Below, one piece after another: positions 50,960 through 62,659 of a DNA stretch of 64,000 bases. Position numbers and translations under genes: made by a program. Every line of letters begins with the position of its first letter. Positions within the stretch are counted from its first letter, which is position 1. Under the pieces are notes generated by a model. The model saw nothing but the letters and a program-made list of their open reading frames with translations. It did no database searches and was not told the origin of the DNA. The DNA comes from Paenarthrobacter ilicis (GTDB taxonomy: Bacteria; Actinomycetota; Actinomycetes; Actinomycetales; Micrococcaceae): NCBI RefSeq assembly GCF_016907545.1, contig NZ_JAFBCD010000001.1:1302001-1366000 (forward strand), in the 5' to 3' direction.

Positions 50960-51586
50960 ATGCGACATTCTGCTGTCCCTGCCCTTTTACTGGCCGCCGG
51001 TTTGATCCTGGCACCGGCCACTGCTGTCCAGGCTGCTCCGTGCGATGGCAAGGTCTCCTGCCTCCCCACCGAGGGAGCGCAGAACCCCCTGCCCACACAG
51101 CCTTCGCTGGCTCCTGAACCGGACCAGAAGCCGGCCCCCAAGCCCACCCGGACCCGGGAACAGCAGGCGCCGCCCGTCCCGGAGGCTCCGGCGCCCGCAG
51201 CCCCGGAACCGGCCAAGGAACAGCCCGTACCCGAACGGCAGGCTCCACCACAGCAGGCTCCCGCGCAGCCGAAGGTGGCCGAAGAGCCGGCGCCCGACGT
51301 AGTGGCTCCGGAGCCCGCAACGGAGAGCACCCCCGCGGATCCGACGCGATCGGCCACTCCTTCCGCGAGCTCCACAAGCACAGCCAGCCCGCAGCCATCG
51401 GCGTCGTCCAACTGGAACACTCCCGTGGACAAGGGCAGGGAAACCCAGGCCGCTGCCATGGTCCCCAGTTCCTTCAATGGCCCCAACCTCATGGGTTTGT
51501 TCGGCATCCTGGGCGGTGTCCTCCTGGTGGGGCTCGGCGGCCTGGCTTTCGCTTTGTGGAGCAAGAACCGGCTCTCCTCGCACTAG
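50960..51586 (+). CDS. Secreted proline-rich protein with C-terminal membrane segment
   Basis: A 208-residue protein. Residues 1-26 are a Sec-type signal peptide ending in AVQAA before PCDGKVSCLP (two Cys that could form a disulphide). The middle is almost entirely Pro, Ala, Glu and Ser (EAPAPAAPEPAKEQPVPERQ), an extended, disordered stalk. Residues about 175-199 (LMGLFGILGGVLLVGLGGLA) form a membrane helix followed by the basic WSKNRLSSH. This matches a surface stalk protein anchored at the C-terminus; no LPxTG motif is visible, so sortase is not implied. It lies 88 bases after the EssC-like gene on the same strand and could belong to the same envelope system. Function unknown. Confidence 0.83.
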   Translation: MRHSAVPALLLAAGLILAPATAVQAAPCDGKVSCLPTEGAQNPLPTQPSLAPEPDQKPAPKPTRTREQQAPPVPEAPAPAAPEPAKEQPVPERQAPPQQAPAQPKVAEEPAPDVVAPEPATESTPADPTRSATPSASSTSTASPQPSASSNWNTPVDKGRETQAAAMVPSSFNGPNLMGLFGILGGVLLVGLGGLAFALWSKNRLSSH

Positions 51587-54732
<3,146 letters not shown>

Positions 54733-54788
54733 AAAATCCATGACCGTGACATCTCCAGGACGGACTTACCCAGGACAGTGAATTACCC

Positions 54789-55997
54789 ATGATCCGTACG
54801 CTGGCCATCGCCAACTTCCGATCCATCCGGGACCTGACCATGGAACTTCACGGTCTGGATGTGGTGACGGGGGCCAATGGCAGTGGCAAATCCTCCCTGT
54901 ACCGTGCTCTCCGCCTGCTGTCCGAGTGCGCCGGTGCGGGCTCTGCCAATGTGGTGGGCTCGTTGGCCAGGGACGGAGGCTTGTCTTCCACGTTGTGGGC
55001 CGGACCGGAATCGATCAGCAGGGGTATGCGCGGCGGACAAGCACCGGTGCAGGGCACTGTCCGGCGCGCGCCGGTCAATCTTAAACTGGGGTACTCCGGC
55101 GACGACTTCGGCTACCTGGTGGATCTGGGTCTGCCCGCTTCAGGCAGTGCAGGCTACGACCCCGATACCGGAAGGCCGCGGGCGTCCGCCTTCAGCCTGG
55201 ACCCGGAAATCAAGCGCGAGCAGATCTTCTCCGGCCCTGTGGCGAGGCCGGGATCCTTGTTGGTGGACCGCAAAGGGGCCCTGGCCAAGCTGCGCGGACC
55301 CGATGGAGAGTGGACCGAGCTGTCGCGAAGGCTGGACACATACCAGAGCATGCTCACCGAGGTATCGGACCAGGATCGCGCACCGGAGGTGATGCGGGTC
55401 CGTGACGCCGTGCGTTCATGGCGCTTCTATGATCACTTCCGGACCGACGTTGATGCCCCGGCCCGACAGGCCCGGATCGGCACCCGCACGCCGGTGATGC
55501 ACCACAGCGGGCAGGACCTTGCGGCGGCGCTGCAGACCATCCGGGAGGTGGGCTTCGAGCGCCAGCTGGATGCCGCTGTCCGCCATGCGTTTCCTGGGAG
55601 TCGTTTGGATGTGGCTATTGCTGACGGGCGCTTCAGCGTGGAGTTGCTGCAGCCTGGCATGCTGCGGCCCATGAAGGCTGCCGAGCTTTCCGACGGGACC
55701 TTGAGGTTCCTCCTCCTGACCGCAGCGTTGCTGACGCCGCGGCCCCCGGAACTGATGGTGCTCAATGAACCGGAAACCAGCCTCCACGTTGACCTGATGC
55801 CGGCACTGGCCGGACTGATCGTCCAGGCCAGTGCCACCAGCCAGATGATTGTGGTGACCCACTCCGAGGCCTTGCTCACGGAGCTCCGAAAGAGTGGATC
55901 GGCGTACGAGCACCAGCTCTATAAGGACACCGGCGAAACCAGAATCGAGGGCCTCGGTGCCCTGGAGGGTCCGTCGTGGGCCTGGCCCAAACGCTAG
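54789..55997 (+). CDS. AAA family ATPase (RecF/SMC-like ABC-type nucleotide-binding fold)
   Basis: A 402-residue ATPase with Walker A DVVTGANGSGKSSLYRALRL at about residues 22-41. The ABC signature-like region is AAELSDGTLRFLLLTAALLT, Walker B LMVLNEPETSLHVDLMPALA, and the His switch IVVTHSEALLTEL. This is the layout of RecF-like or OLD-type ATPases that act on DNA or on nucleic-acid-linked defence and repair. No nuclease domain is present. Its target cannot be read from the sequence. The stop codon (CTAG) overlaps the stop of the convergent LLM gene. Confidence 0.88.
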   Translation: MIRTLAIANFRSIRDLTMELHGLDVVTGANGSGKSSLYRALRLLSECAGAGSANVVGSLARDGGLSSTLWAGPESISRGMRGGQAPVQGTVRRAPVNLKLGYSGDDFGYLVDLGLPASGSAGYDPDTGRPRASAFSLDPEIKREQIFSGPVARPGSLLVDRKGALAKLRGPDGEWTELSRRLDTYQSMLTEVSDQDRAPEVMRVRDAVRSWRFYDHFRTDVDAPARQARIGTRTPVMHHSGQDLAAALQTIREVGFERQLDAAVRHAFPGSRLDVAIADGRFSVELLQPGMLRPMKAAELSDGTLRFLLLTAALLTPRPPELMVLNEPETSLHVDLMPALAGLIVQASATSQMIVVTHSEALLTELRKSGSAYEHQLYKDTGETRIEGLGALEGPSWAWPKR

Positions 55998-57361
55998 ATG
56001 GCTGATCCGATCGACGTCAGCTCCTGCACGTCGGCGTCCGCGTACTGGTTTTCAGGCCGGGGCAATCCGTAGTGCCCCCGAAGGGTGCTGGCCGTGTATT
56101 CGGTCCGGAACAGCCCGCGCGCCTGGAGAACAGGCACCACTTGGTCAACGAAGATGTCCAAGCCTGAGGGCAGCACGGGCGGCATGATGTTGAAGCCGTC
56201 AGCGGCCCCGCCAACAAACCATTCTTCGATGGCGTCGGCCACCTGCTCCGGAGTGCCGGTGAAGGTCCTGTGGCCACGGCCCCCGCCCAGCCGGCCGATG
56301 AGCTGCCGGACGGTCAGCTTCTCGCTTCGTGCCAGTTCCACAATCAGGGTGTAGCGGCTCTTGGCGCCCTCGATCTGGTCCTCGGAAGGAAGATCCGCGG
56401 GCAATTGCCGGTCCAACGGAAGATCGTCCGGCGAAAGCCGCAGGGTTTTGGCGAGTTGATCGCGGGCGTACTCGGGCCTGATCAACTCATCCAATTCGCG
56501 CTCCAGGGCAAGGGCCTCGCCCTCCGTGGAGCCGATCACGGGTACGATCCCCGGCAAAATCTTGATGCCCTCGGGGTCGCGGCCCACAGCTGCAGTCCGG
56601 GCTTTCAGATCAGCGTAGAACTCCCGGGCCCCGGCCAAGGTCTGATGCGCCGTGAACACAGCCTCGGCGTAGCGGGCGGCCAGGTCTTTGCCGTCCTCCG
56701 AAGATCCTGCCTGCACAATCAGTGGGCGTCCTTGCGGGGAGCGGGGGACGTTCAACGGGCCTCGCACCCGGAAGTGCTTTCCGGCGTGATCGATCACCCG
56801 GATTTTGGTGTCGTCGCCCCACACACCTTCCGCCTTGTCGGCAAGGATCGCATCGTCATCCCAGCTGTCCCACAGCTTCTCCGCCACCTCAATGAATTCG
56901 GCGGCGCGCTCGTAGCGGACAGCGTGGGCGGGTTGGTCCTCGACGCCGAAGTTCCTGGCGGCATCAAGGCCGGCCGTGGTCACCACATTCCAGCCGGCCC
57001 GTCCACCACTGACCCAGTCCACGGATGCGAAGCGCCGGGCCAGGTTGAAGGGGTCGTTGTAGGTGGTGGAGGCGGTGGCAATCAGCCCGATCCGTTCGGT
57101 GGCGCCGGCCAGGGCCGTCAGCAACACCGTTGGCTCCAGCTTTCCGGCGGGGCGCCGGCCCACCTCACCGTAAAGGACAGGGGAGTCGGCAAAGAAGATG
57201 GAATCCAGTTTTCCCCTCTCCGCCGTGCGCGCAAGGTGCTTGTAATGTTCCACTTTGGTCACTGCCAGGGGGTCGCTTTCGGGAAGCCGCCATGATGCCT
57301 CGTGATGGCCGGTGCTCATGAGAAAGGCGTTGAGGTGAAGCTGGCGGGACGGCGTGGTCAT
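55994..57361 (-). CDS. LLM-class flavin-dependent monooxygenase (NtaA/SnaA/DszA group)
   Basis: A 455-residue enzyme with an N-terminus typical of the NtaA/SnaA/DszA/DmoA group (LHLNAFLMSTGHHEASWRLP). KLDSIFFADSP, ERIGLIATASTTYNDPFNLA and WVSGGRAGWNVVTTAGLDAA complete the FMNH2-binding TIM barrel. Such enzymes use a reduced flavin from a partner reductase to oxidise sulphur compounds, nitrilotriacetate or similar substrates; the substrate here is unknown. The ATG at 57361 is the start because GAGGA lies 6 bases before it. An open frame upstream (to 57535) is Cys-rich and probably not translated as part of this protein. No reductase gene is adjacent. Confidence 0.9.
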   Translation of the reverse strand: MTTPSRQLHLNAFLMSTGHHEASWRLPESDPLAVTKVEHYKHLARTAERGKLDSIFFADSPVLYGEVGRRPAGKLEPTVLLTALAGATERIGLIATASTTYNDPFNLARRFASVDWVSGGRAGWNVVTTAGLDAARNFGVEDQPAHAVRYERAAEFIEVAEKLWDSWDDDAILADKAEGVWGDDTKIRVIDHAGKHFRVRGPLNVPRSPQGRPLIVQAGSSEDGKDLAARYAEAVFTAHQTLAGAREFYADLKARTAAVGRDPEGIKILPGIVPVIGSTEGEALALERELDELIRPEYARDQLAKTLRLSPDDLPLDRQLPADLPSEDQIEGAKSRYTLIVELARSEKLTVRQLIGRLGGGRGHRTFTGTPEQVADAIEEWFVGGAADGFNIMPPVLPSGLDIFVDQVVPVLQARGLFRTEYTASTLRGHYGLPRPENQYADADVQELTSIGSAI

Positions 57362-57651
57362 GATGGTTCCTCGTTTCAGGGGCAGGATTCCAGGACGGCA
57401 AAGCAGCGGTGTGGGCCAACTCAAACACGGCTCCGGAGCGGTTCTCCAGCAGGCCGACATATGCCCGCAACAGCACGAAACCGGGGGACACCCCGCGCAA
57501 TCCGGCTCAACCACACGCCACGCAGGGCAACACAAGCGGCCGGCAACAGAGGCTCACAAGGTGCGGGCCGGCGTCGGGCGTTTCTGATAGTTCCATCACG
57601 GAAAGGCCCGTTTGGCGGCTCCCGCACCGGCGGAGCGACTAACATTAACAG
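57362..57651. other. Intergenic region between the LLM monooxygenase and the GNAT gene
   Basis: This 290-base divergent gap must hold both promoters. On the minus strand the frame of the LLM gene is open from about 57535 and would encode a Cys-rich stretch (CCPAW...SCCCGH...). No strong ribosome site supports it. I see no convincing RNA gene or terminator. Confidence 0.4.
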
Positions 57652-58164
57652 GTGCTTTCGCCGATTACTGTCCGTCCCGCCTTGCCGGAAGACTACGACG
57701 CCGTTGCCCGGATAACGCAGGATTCCTACGTCACAGCGGGGTACTACGGCGCCGCCGACCACCCCTACCTCCAGAAGCTGCAGGATGTTGCCGGCAGGGC
57801 TGAGCACGCGGACATCCTGGTGGCTGAGCGCAATGGCCAGGTCATCGGCTCCGTCACGGCTGCACCGGCGGGTGGCGGCTTCTCGGACATCGGGCTCGAG
57901 GACGAGCTGGAACTGCGAACCCTGGTGGTTGACCCGGCTGTTCAGCGCTCCGGCGCGGGCCGTGCTTTGGTGCAGGCCGTAGTTGACCAGGCCAAGGCCA
58001 TGGACGGCATCAGCGCCGTGTCCCTGACCACCGGTGCCACGTGGGAAAGCGCCAATGCCTTGTACGCGCGCACGGGCTTTGACCGGGCACCGCACCGGGA
58101 TTGGTTCGTTCCCGGAACCGACATAAAGCTGTTCGTTTATCGGCTGGAGCTCGCGCAGCCATAA
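57652..58164 (+). CDS. GNAT-family N-acetyltransferase
   Basis: A 170-residue acetyltransferase. It begins SPITVRPALPEDYDAVARIT, and the acetyl-CoA pyrophosphate loop is VVDPAVQRSGAGRALVQAVV at about residues 84-103. The tail GATWESANALYARTGFDRAP is the usual C-terminal acceptor end of GNAT enzymes. The substrate is unknown. It starts at GTG 57652, 290 bases from the divergent LLM gene; I see no other gene in that gap. Confidence 0.92.
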   Translation: MLSPITVRPALPEDYDAVARITQDSYVTAGYYGAADHPYLQKLQDVAGRAEHADILVAERNGQVIGSVTAAPAGGGFSDIGLEDELELRTLVVDPAVQRSGAGRALVQAVVDQAKAMDGISAVSLTTGATWESANALYARTGFDRAPHRDWFVPGTDIKLFVYRLELAQP

Positions 58165-58220
58165 AGTTTCCTCGTAAAGCCCGGCCAGCAGGCGGGGTAC
58201 GGCGACAGGAAAGGCGCGGC

Positions 58221-58601
58221 ATGCGCAAGACATTCGGTTCGGGCTCGGTCTGGGAACAGACGTTGGGATACTCCCGCGCAGTCCAGGTGGACAACACTCT
58301 TTACATTTCCGCCACCGCGGCATCCGGCGAGAACGGAATTGTGGGCGATGATTTCTACTCGCAGACCGCGTTCATCCTGGAAAAACTCGGCACGGTCCTC
58401 AAAGACGCCGGCTTCTCCTACGAGGACGTTGTGCAGTCCAAGCTCTACCTGACCGATATCAGCAAGTGGGAAGACGCCGGCCGCGCCCACGGCGAGGTCT
58501 TCGGCGATATCCGTCCCACCCTGTCGTTGGTTCACGTCCTGCCGTTCCTGGACCCTCAGATGCTGGTGGAAATCGAGTTGGTGGCGCACAAGCCTGCCTA
58601 A
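58221..58601 (+). CDS. RidA-family (YjgF/UK114) protein
   Basis: A 126-residue protein starting MRKTFGSGSVWEQTLGYSRA. It has the RidA features YISATAASGENG, VVQSKLYLTDISKWEDAGRA and the C-terminal IRPTLSLVHVLPFLDPQML, where the conserved Arg-containing and LP motifs form the active site. RidA proteins hydrolyse reactive enamine/imine intermediates from amino acid metabolism. ATG 58221 has AGGAAAGG about 7 bases upstream; an open frame extends further upstream but reads as poor-quality protein. It follows the GNAT gene by 56 bases, on the same strand. Confidence 0.9.
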   Translation: MRKTFGSGSVWEQTLGYSRAVQVDNTLYISATAASGENGIVGDDFYSQTAFILEKLGTVLKDAGFSYEDVVQSKLYLTDISKWEDAGRAHGEVFGDIRPTLSLVHVLPFLDPQMLVEIELVAHKPA

Positions 58602-58616
58602 TCATCCAATCGGGAG

Positions 58617-59276
58617 TCAGCCCGGAATGCCATAGCGGTGTTCCGGGCGGCCGGTGGTCCCGTACCTGAGCTGGATTTCGACGGCGCCATCGTCGGCCAG
58701 CGAGGACAAGTACCGTTGCGCCGTGGCCCGGGAAACGCCCACCCGCTCGGCTACCTCGGCGGCGGAATACTGCTCGCCGGGGAGCAGCGATTCCAGGACG
58801 GCGGCTTCCGTGGCGGAACGGGGTTTGGCGGACGGGGCAACATCGCCCGGGATCAGGGAACGCTTGGCCCGTTCAATGGTGCCCTGGTCAATGGCGGGCT
58901 GCTGGCCCAAAATCCTTCGGTACCGGGCGTAGGACCGCAACTGCTGGGACAGGGTTTCGGCGGTAAAGGGTTTGAGCATGTAACCCAGGGCGCCGCGGCG
59001 CAGGGCCACCCGGATGGAATGAGCGTCGGAGGCCGCGGTCAACATCACGGCGTCCACGTCCAGCTGCCCCAGCAGGTCAAGGCCGGAACCATCGGGCAGG
59101 TATACATCCAGCAACACCAGGTCCGGGCGGAGGCTGTGGATTGCCTGCAGGGCCTGGGATACGGAGCCCGCGGGTGCCAAGGCCATGAAACCGGCAACGG
59201 AATCCACGTAGGCGGCATGAAGCCGGGCCACATGGAAATCGTCATCAACAATCAATACCCGTAAGTCTTCAGGCAC
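58617..59276 (-). CDS. Response regulator of the CitB/DcuR type
   Basis: A 219-residue response regulator. The receiver domain has VLIVDDDFHVARLHAAYVDS (acid pocket), the phosphoacceptor Asp in LVLLDVYLPDGSGLDLL (about residue 54) and the conserved Lys in LKPF. The C-terminal DNA-binding region has YSAAEVAERVGVSRATAQRY. The GTG at 59276 is the start, with AGGGAGGA 5 bases upstream, and the start overlaps the sensor kinase stop by 8 bases. With the divergent citrate transporter this is a typical citrate/dicarboxylate-sensing pair. Confidence 0.92.
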   Translation of the reverse strand: MPEDLRVLIVDDDFHVARLHAAYVDSVAGFMALAPAGSVSQALQAIHSLRPDLVLLDVYLPDGSGLDLLGQLDVDAVMLTAASDAHSIRVALRRGALGYMLKPFTAETLSQQLRSYARYRRILGQQPAIDQGTIERAKRSLIPGDVAPSAKPRSATEAAVLESLLPGEQYSAAEVAERVGVSRATAQRYLSSLADDGAVEIQLRYGTTGRPEHRYGIPG

Positions 59277-60975
59277 TGGAATCCTCCCTGCTGGTTGGGC
59301 CGGTTTCTGCCGGTTGGGTTGCATCCATGACCCCCGGAATGGTTGCCATGAACACCGCCCCGGGGCCACCCTGGCTGCCGCCTTCGAGCACCCGCACATC
59401 ACCGCCGCGTCGACGCGCCAGCTGCCGTACCAAAGCCAGCCCCAATCCTTGTCCAGCACCCGAGCGTACCGGTTGTTCCGCCGTCGTGAAGCCTTCCGTG
59501 AAGATATCCTCCGGGTCCGCGGCACCCAGCCCGTCTCCGGAGTCGCCCACCACAATGTGCAGGCTTCCGGCGTCGTCCAGGAGTTCCAGTTCCACCCACC
59601 GGTCAGGAGATGAACCGGCGACGGCGGCACTGACGGCGTTGTCGATCAGGTTGCCCAGCACGGTGGTTACGTCCTGGGGATCGGCCACGTGTCCGCGCAC
59701 CAGTGTCTCCGGTCCGATGCGGATGCTCACTCCACGTTCCGAGGCTTCCACGCCTTTGGCCCCCACGAAGGCCTGGAGGTAGGCGTCCTGCAGGAGCTCG
59801 GCCTGCTCCACGGGGAATTTCAGGGGACCGGTGGCTGAGATCCTGGCCAGGTACTCTTTGGCGGAATCGTATTGGCCAATGCTTATGAACCCGGCAATGG
59901 TGTGGAGCTGGTTGGCGAACTCGTGGCGTTGGGCGCGCAATGCAGTGGACATGGTCCCCACAGCGTCCAGTTGCTGGGTCAGCTCCTGCAACTCGGTCCT
60001 GTCCCGGAGCATCACCACCCAGCCCAGGTCCTCTTTCCGGTGCCAGGCTTTGCGGGCGCTGGCCACCAGGACCCGTCCACCGGCAACGATCTCGATCGGC
60101 TCGGCGTCGCGGGCGGCTGGTTGGGTGAACTGTTTGAGCTTGGCCGGTACGTTTGCGGAATCCCAGTCCTGCCCGGTGGCATCGGGAAGGTCCAGCATGC
60201 GCGACGCCGCAGCATTGTAGACCGAGATCCTGCCATCGGCGGAAATGCCGATCACGCCGTCGTCCACACCTTGCAGGACAGCCACCTGATCATGGACCAG
60301 CGTACTGATTTCTTCGGGTTCAAGTCCCAACGTGAGCCGTTGCAGCCTGCGTCGCAGGAGGAAGGAGGCCAGGACACCGGCAAGCAGGGCACCGGCTGCG
60401 GTCACCGCGATGGGCACAATATCCCTGGCCAGGCTGTTGCTGAGGGACTCCACGGAGTAACCCACGCTGATTTCGCCGGTGATGGTCCCGGATGCGTCGG
60501 GCGCGTAAACGGGGACTTTTGCGCCGGCTGATGGCCCCAGCGTTCCGGTGTTGCGGGTGGTGATTTCCTTCCCGGCCAGGGCTACCGAAGGATCCGTACT
60601 GACCCTTTCGCCCAAGCGGGCCAGGTCCGGGTGTGCCAGACGCAGCCCGGTCTCATCCGTGATCACCACAAAAAGGGCGCCCGTCCTGGTGCGCACGGCC
60701 TCGGCGGCAGCCTGCAGCGGCCCGGCGGACAGTACCTCGGGCGGCGGAGTGCCTTCTTCCCTGCTGATGGCTTCCACGTCGGTCCTGATATCGGGGTCTG
60801 CCGCCACGGTCCGGGCCAGGGTGAGGGCCTGGTTTTCGGCTTCATCGCCGATCCTTTGGTACACCAGCCAGGCATGGACGGCGCCGCTGAGGAGAACCAC
60901 CAACAGGACCACAGCCAGTTGGAGCAGGAGTGTCTGGGTGGAAAAACGCACACCCATCCTTCTGTTCTGTGGCAC
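59269..60975 (-). CDS. Sensor histidine kinase of the CitA/DcuS type
   Basis: A 568-residue membrane kinase. Helix 1 is at about residues 15-38 and helix 2 at about 170-192, enclosing an external PAS-like sensor domain (residues 40-165). A cytoplasmic PAS domain follows at about 210-310. The phosphoacceptor region is AQRHEFANQLHTIAGFISIG (His box at about 346), and the ATPase domain includes VLGNLIDNAVSAAVAG and GDSGDGLGAADPEDIFTEGF. The group senses citrate or C4-dicarboxylates outside the cell. The GTG at 60975 is the start, with AAGGAGC just upstream. The gene is divergent from the CitMHS transporter at 61151. Confidence 0.93.
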   Translation of the reverse strand: MPQNRRMGVRFSTQTLLLQLAVVLLVVLLSGAVHAWLVYQRIGDEAENQALTLARTVAADPDIRTDVEAISREEGTPPPEVLSAGPLQAAAEAVRTRTGALFVVITDETGLRLAHPDLARLGERVSTDPSVALAGKEITTRNTGTLGPSAGAKVPVYAPDASGTITGEISVGYSVESLSNSLARDIVPIAVTAAGALLAGVLASFLLRRRLQRLTLGLEPEEISTLVHDQVAVLQGVDDGVIGISADGRISVYNAAASRMLDLPDATGQDWDSANVPAKLKQFTQPAARDAEPIEIVAGGRVLVASARKAWHRKEDLGWVVMLRDRTELQELTQQLDAVGTMSTALRAQRHEFANQLHTIAGFISIGQYDSAKEYLARISATGPLKFPVEQAELLQDAYLQAFVGAKGVEASERGVSIRIGPETLVRGHVADPQDVTTVLGNLIDNAVSAAVAGSSPDRWVELELLDDAGSLHIVVGDSGDGLGAADPEDIFTEGFTTAEQPVRSGAGQGLGLALVRQLARRRGGDVRVLEGGSQGGPGAVFMATIPGVMDATQPAETGPTSREDSSA

Positions 60976-61057
60976 CGTTGCTCCTTTCCTCCAGCTCCAT
61001 TGAAGCACTGAGCACAATGCGCAGAACGTTCGTAACGAGCACTACTTCCAACAATTC

Positions 61058-61074
61058 CTCGAAACCCCTTCGAG
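61058..61074. promoter_or_regulatory. Inverted repeat between the sensor kinase and the citrate transporter
   Basis: CTCGAA-ACCCC-TTCGAG is a perfect 6-bp inverted repeat with a 5-base spacer, midway in the 175-base divergent region. GAACGTTC at 61024-61031 is another palindrome. Either may be a target of the CitB-type response regulator at 58617-59276, but this is inferred from position only. Confidence 0.4.
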
Positions 61075-61150
61075 TGACCGGGGCCACCCTATTGTCTGTA
61101 GTGCGCATCACATCGATGTGGTGCCCTTCACAGTAGTAAAGGAGCCGGCC

Positions 61151-62632
61151 ATGCTGGTTTTGCTTGGATTCGCAATGATTGCGGTATTCATGGTCCTGAT
61201 CATGACCAAAAAGTTGACGCCGGTTCTGGCGCTGATCATCGTCCCCACCGTCTTTGGACTCTTCGCCGGGGCAGGCCTCGGCATCGGGCCCATGGTCATG
61301 GAATCCATGAAGTCCATGACGTCAACGGCAGCCCTGCTCATGTTCGCGATCATCTACTTCGGATTGATGATCGACGTTGGGCTCTTTGATCCACTGGTGA
61401 AGTTCATCCTCCGCAAGCTCGGCAACGACCCCGCCAAGGTTGTCCTGGGCACCGCCATCCTGGCTGCTGCCGTTTCCTTGGACGGCGACGGTTCCACCAC
61501 CTTCATCCTCACCACCGCTGCGATGCTCCCGGTCTACCTGCGCCTCAAGATGAGCCCCGTGGTCCTCACCTGCGTTGCAGGCCTGGCCAACGGAACCATG
61601 AACATCCTTCCGTGGGGCGGCCCCACGGCCCGCGCCGCCACCGCCCTCAAACTCGATGTAAACGACGTCTTTGTTCCCATGATCCCGTCCTTGATCGTGG
61701 GCCTCATAGTGGTCCTGGTCTTCTCCTGGCTGCTGGGCCTCCAGGAGCGCAACCGCCTCCGCGCCGTTGCCCCGGAGATCTGGGGCGAGGTTGCCGATCC
61801 TGCAGACTCGTTCGACGGCGGCAGCGGCCGCGGCGGCTCGGGCACCGGCCGCAGTGGTTCCGGCGTAAGCCGCACCGGCTCAACCCGCACCAGCGGCAAG
61901 CCCGTCACGGGTGGAGGCGCCGGCGTCGTTGTTCTTGAACGCACCGAAGAACTCGTGGACGACCACGATGCCGCCATGGCCGATACCGCCCTGGACCCCA
62001 ACCGCGCCACGCTGCGTCCCAAGCTGTTCTGGTTCAACCTGGCACTCACGGTTGCCGTCATGGTCACGTTGGTAGCCAACATTGTTCCCTTGCCGTTCGT
62101 CTTCATGGTCGGTTCCGCGATCGCACTGCTGGTGAACTTCCCCAAGGTCAAGGACCAGGGCGCCCAGTTGATCGCCCACGCACCGTCGATCGTGGCGGTT
62201 GTCAGCATGGTCATGGCAGCAGCAGTCCTCACGGGCGTGCTGAACGGCACCGGCATGGTCAAGGCAATGTCCGAGTGGCTCGTCCAGATCATTCCCGCGG
62301 ACATGGGCCCGTTCATGGCCATCATCACCGGCGTGCTCAGCATCCCCATGACGTTCTTCATGAGCAACGATGCGTTCTACTTCGGCGTACTTCCCGTCCT
62401 CAGCGAAACGGCCGCCCACTACGGCGTCGGCGCAGCGGACATGGCCCGTGCTTCCATCACCGGCCAGCCGTTCCACCTGCAGAGCCCACTGGTCCCCGCC
62501 ATCCTGTTGCTGGTTTCACTGGCCAAGGTTGAACTGGGCGACCACCACAAGAAGGTCCTGTGGCGCACCGCGGTCATCTCCCTGGTGATGCTGGCTGTGG
62601 GTGTCCTGACCGGGGCCATCGGCATCGGCTAA
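61151..62632 (+). CDS. CitMHS-family citrate/metal:H+ symporter
   Basis: A 493-residue transporter with about 11-12 helices. Marks of the CitMHS (citrate-Mg2+:H+) family are LMFAIIYFGLMIDVGLFDP, SLDGDGSTTFILTTAAMLPV, GLANGTMNILPWGGPTARAA and, near the C-terminus, MTFFMSNDAFYFGVLPVLS. A Gly/Ser-rich insert (about residues 220-255) lies in a cytoplasmic loop and is probably flexible. The ATG at 61151 has AAAGGAG 7 bases upstream; an in-frame ATG at 61118 is unlikely. It is divergent from the CitA/CitB-type genes, which likely switch it on when citrate is present. Confidence 0.93.
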   Translation: MLVLLGFAMIAVFMVLIMTKKLTPVLALIIVPTVFGLFAGAGLGIGPMVMESMKSMTSTAALLMFAIIYFGLMIDVGLFDPLVKFILRKLGNDPAKVVLGTAILAAAVSLDGDGSTTFILTTAAMLPVYLRLKMSPVVLTCVAGLANGTMNILPWGGPTARAATALKLDVNDVFVPMIPSLIVGLIVVLVFSWLLGLQERNRLRAVAPEIWGEVADPADSFDGGSGRGGSGTGRSGSGVSRTGSTRTSGKPVTGGGAGVVVLERTEELVDDHDAAMADTALDPNRATLRPKLFWFNLALTVAVMVTLVANIVPLPFVFMVGSAIALLVNFPKVKDQGAQLIAHAPSIVAVVSMVMAAAVLTGVLNGTGMVKAMSEWLVQIIPADMGPFMAIITGVLSIPMTFFMSNDAFYFGVLPVLSETAAHYGVGAADMARASITGQPFHLQSPLVPAILLLVSLAKVELGDHHKKVLWRTAVISLVMLAVGVLTGAIGIG

Positions 62633-62659
62633 ACGTTCCGCCTCAAGAACGGCAAATGG

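Noticed and set aside
58101..58220. An N-terminal extension of RidA by 40 residues.
   Set aside because: The extension is Arg-rich with no family match, overlaps the GNAT gene end, and ATG 58221 has a good ribosome site and gives the usual RidA length.
57421..58323. A 300-codon minus-strand frame across the GNAT gene and its upstream region.
   Set aside because: It lies antisense to the GNAT gene, whose acetyl-CoA motif is clear, and has no protein-family features.
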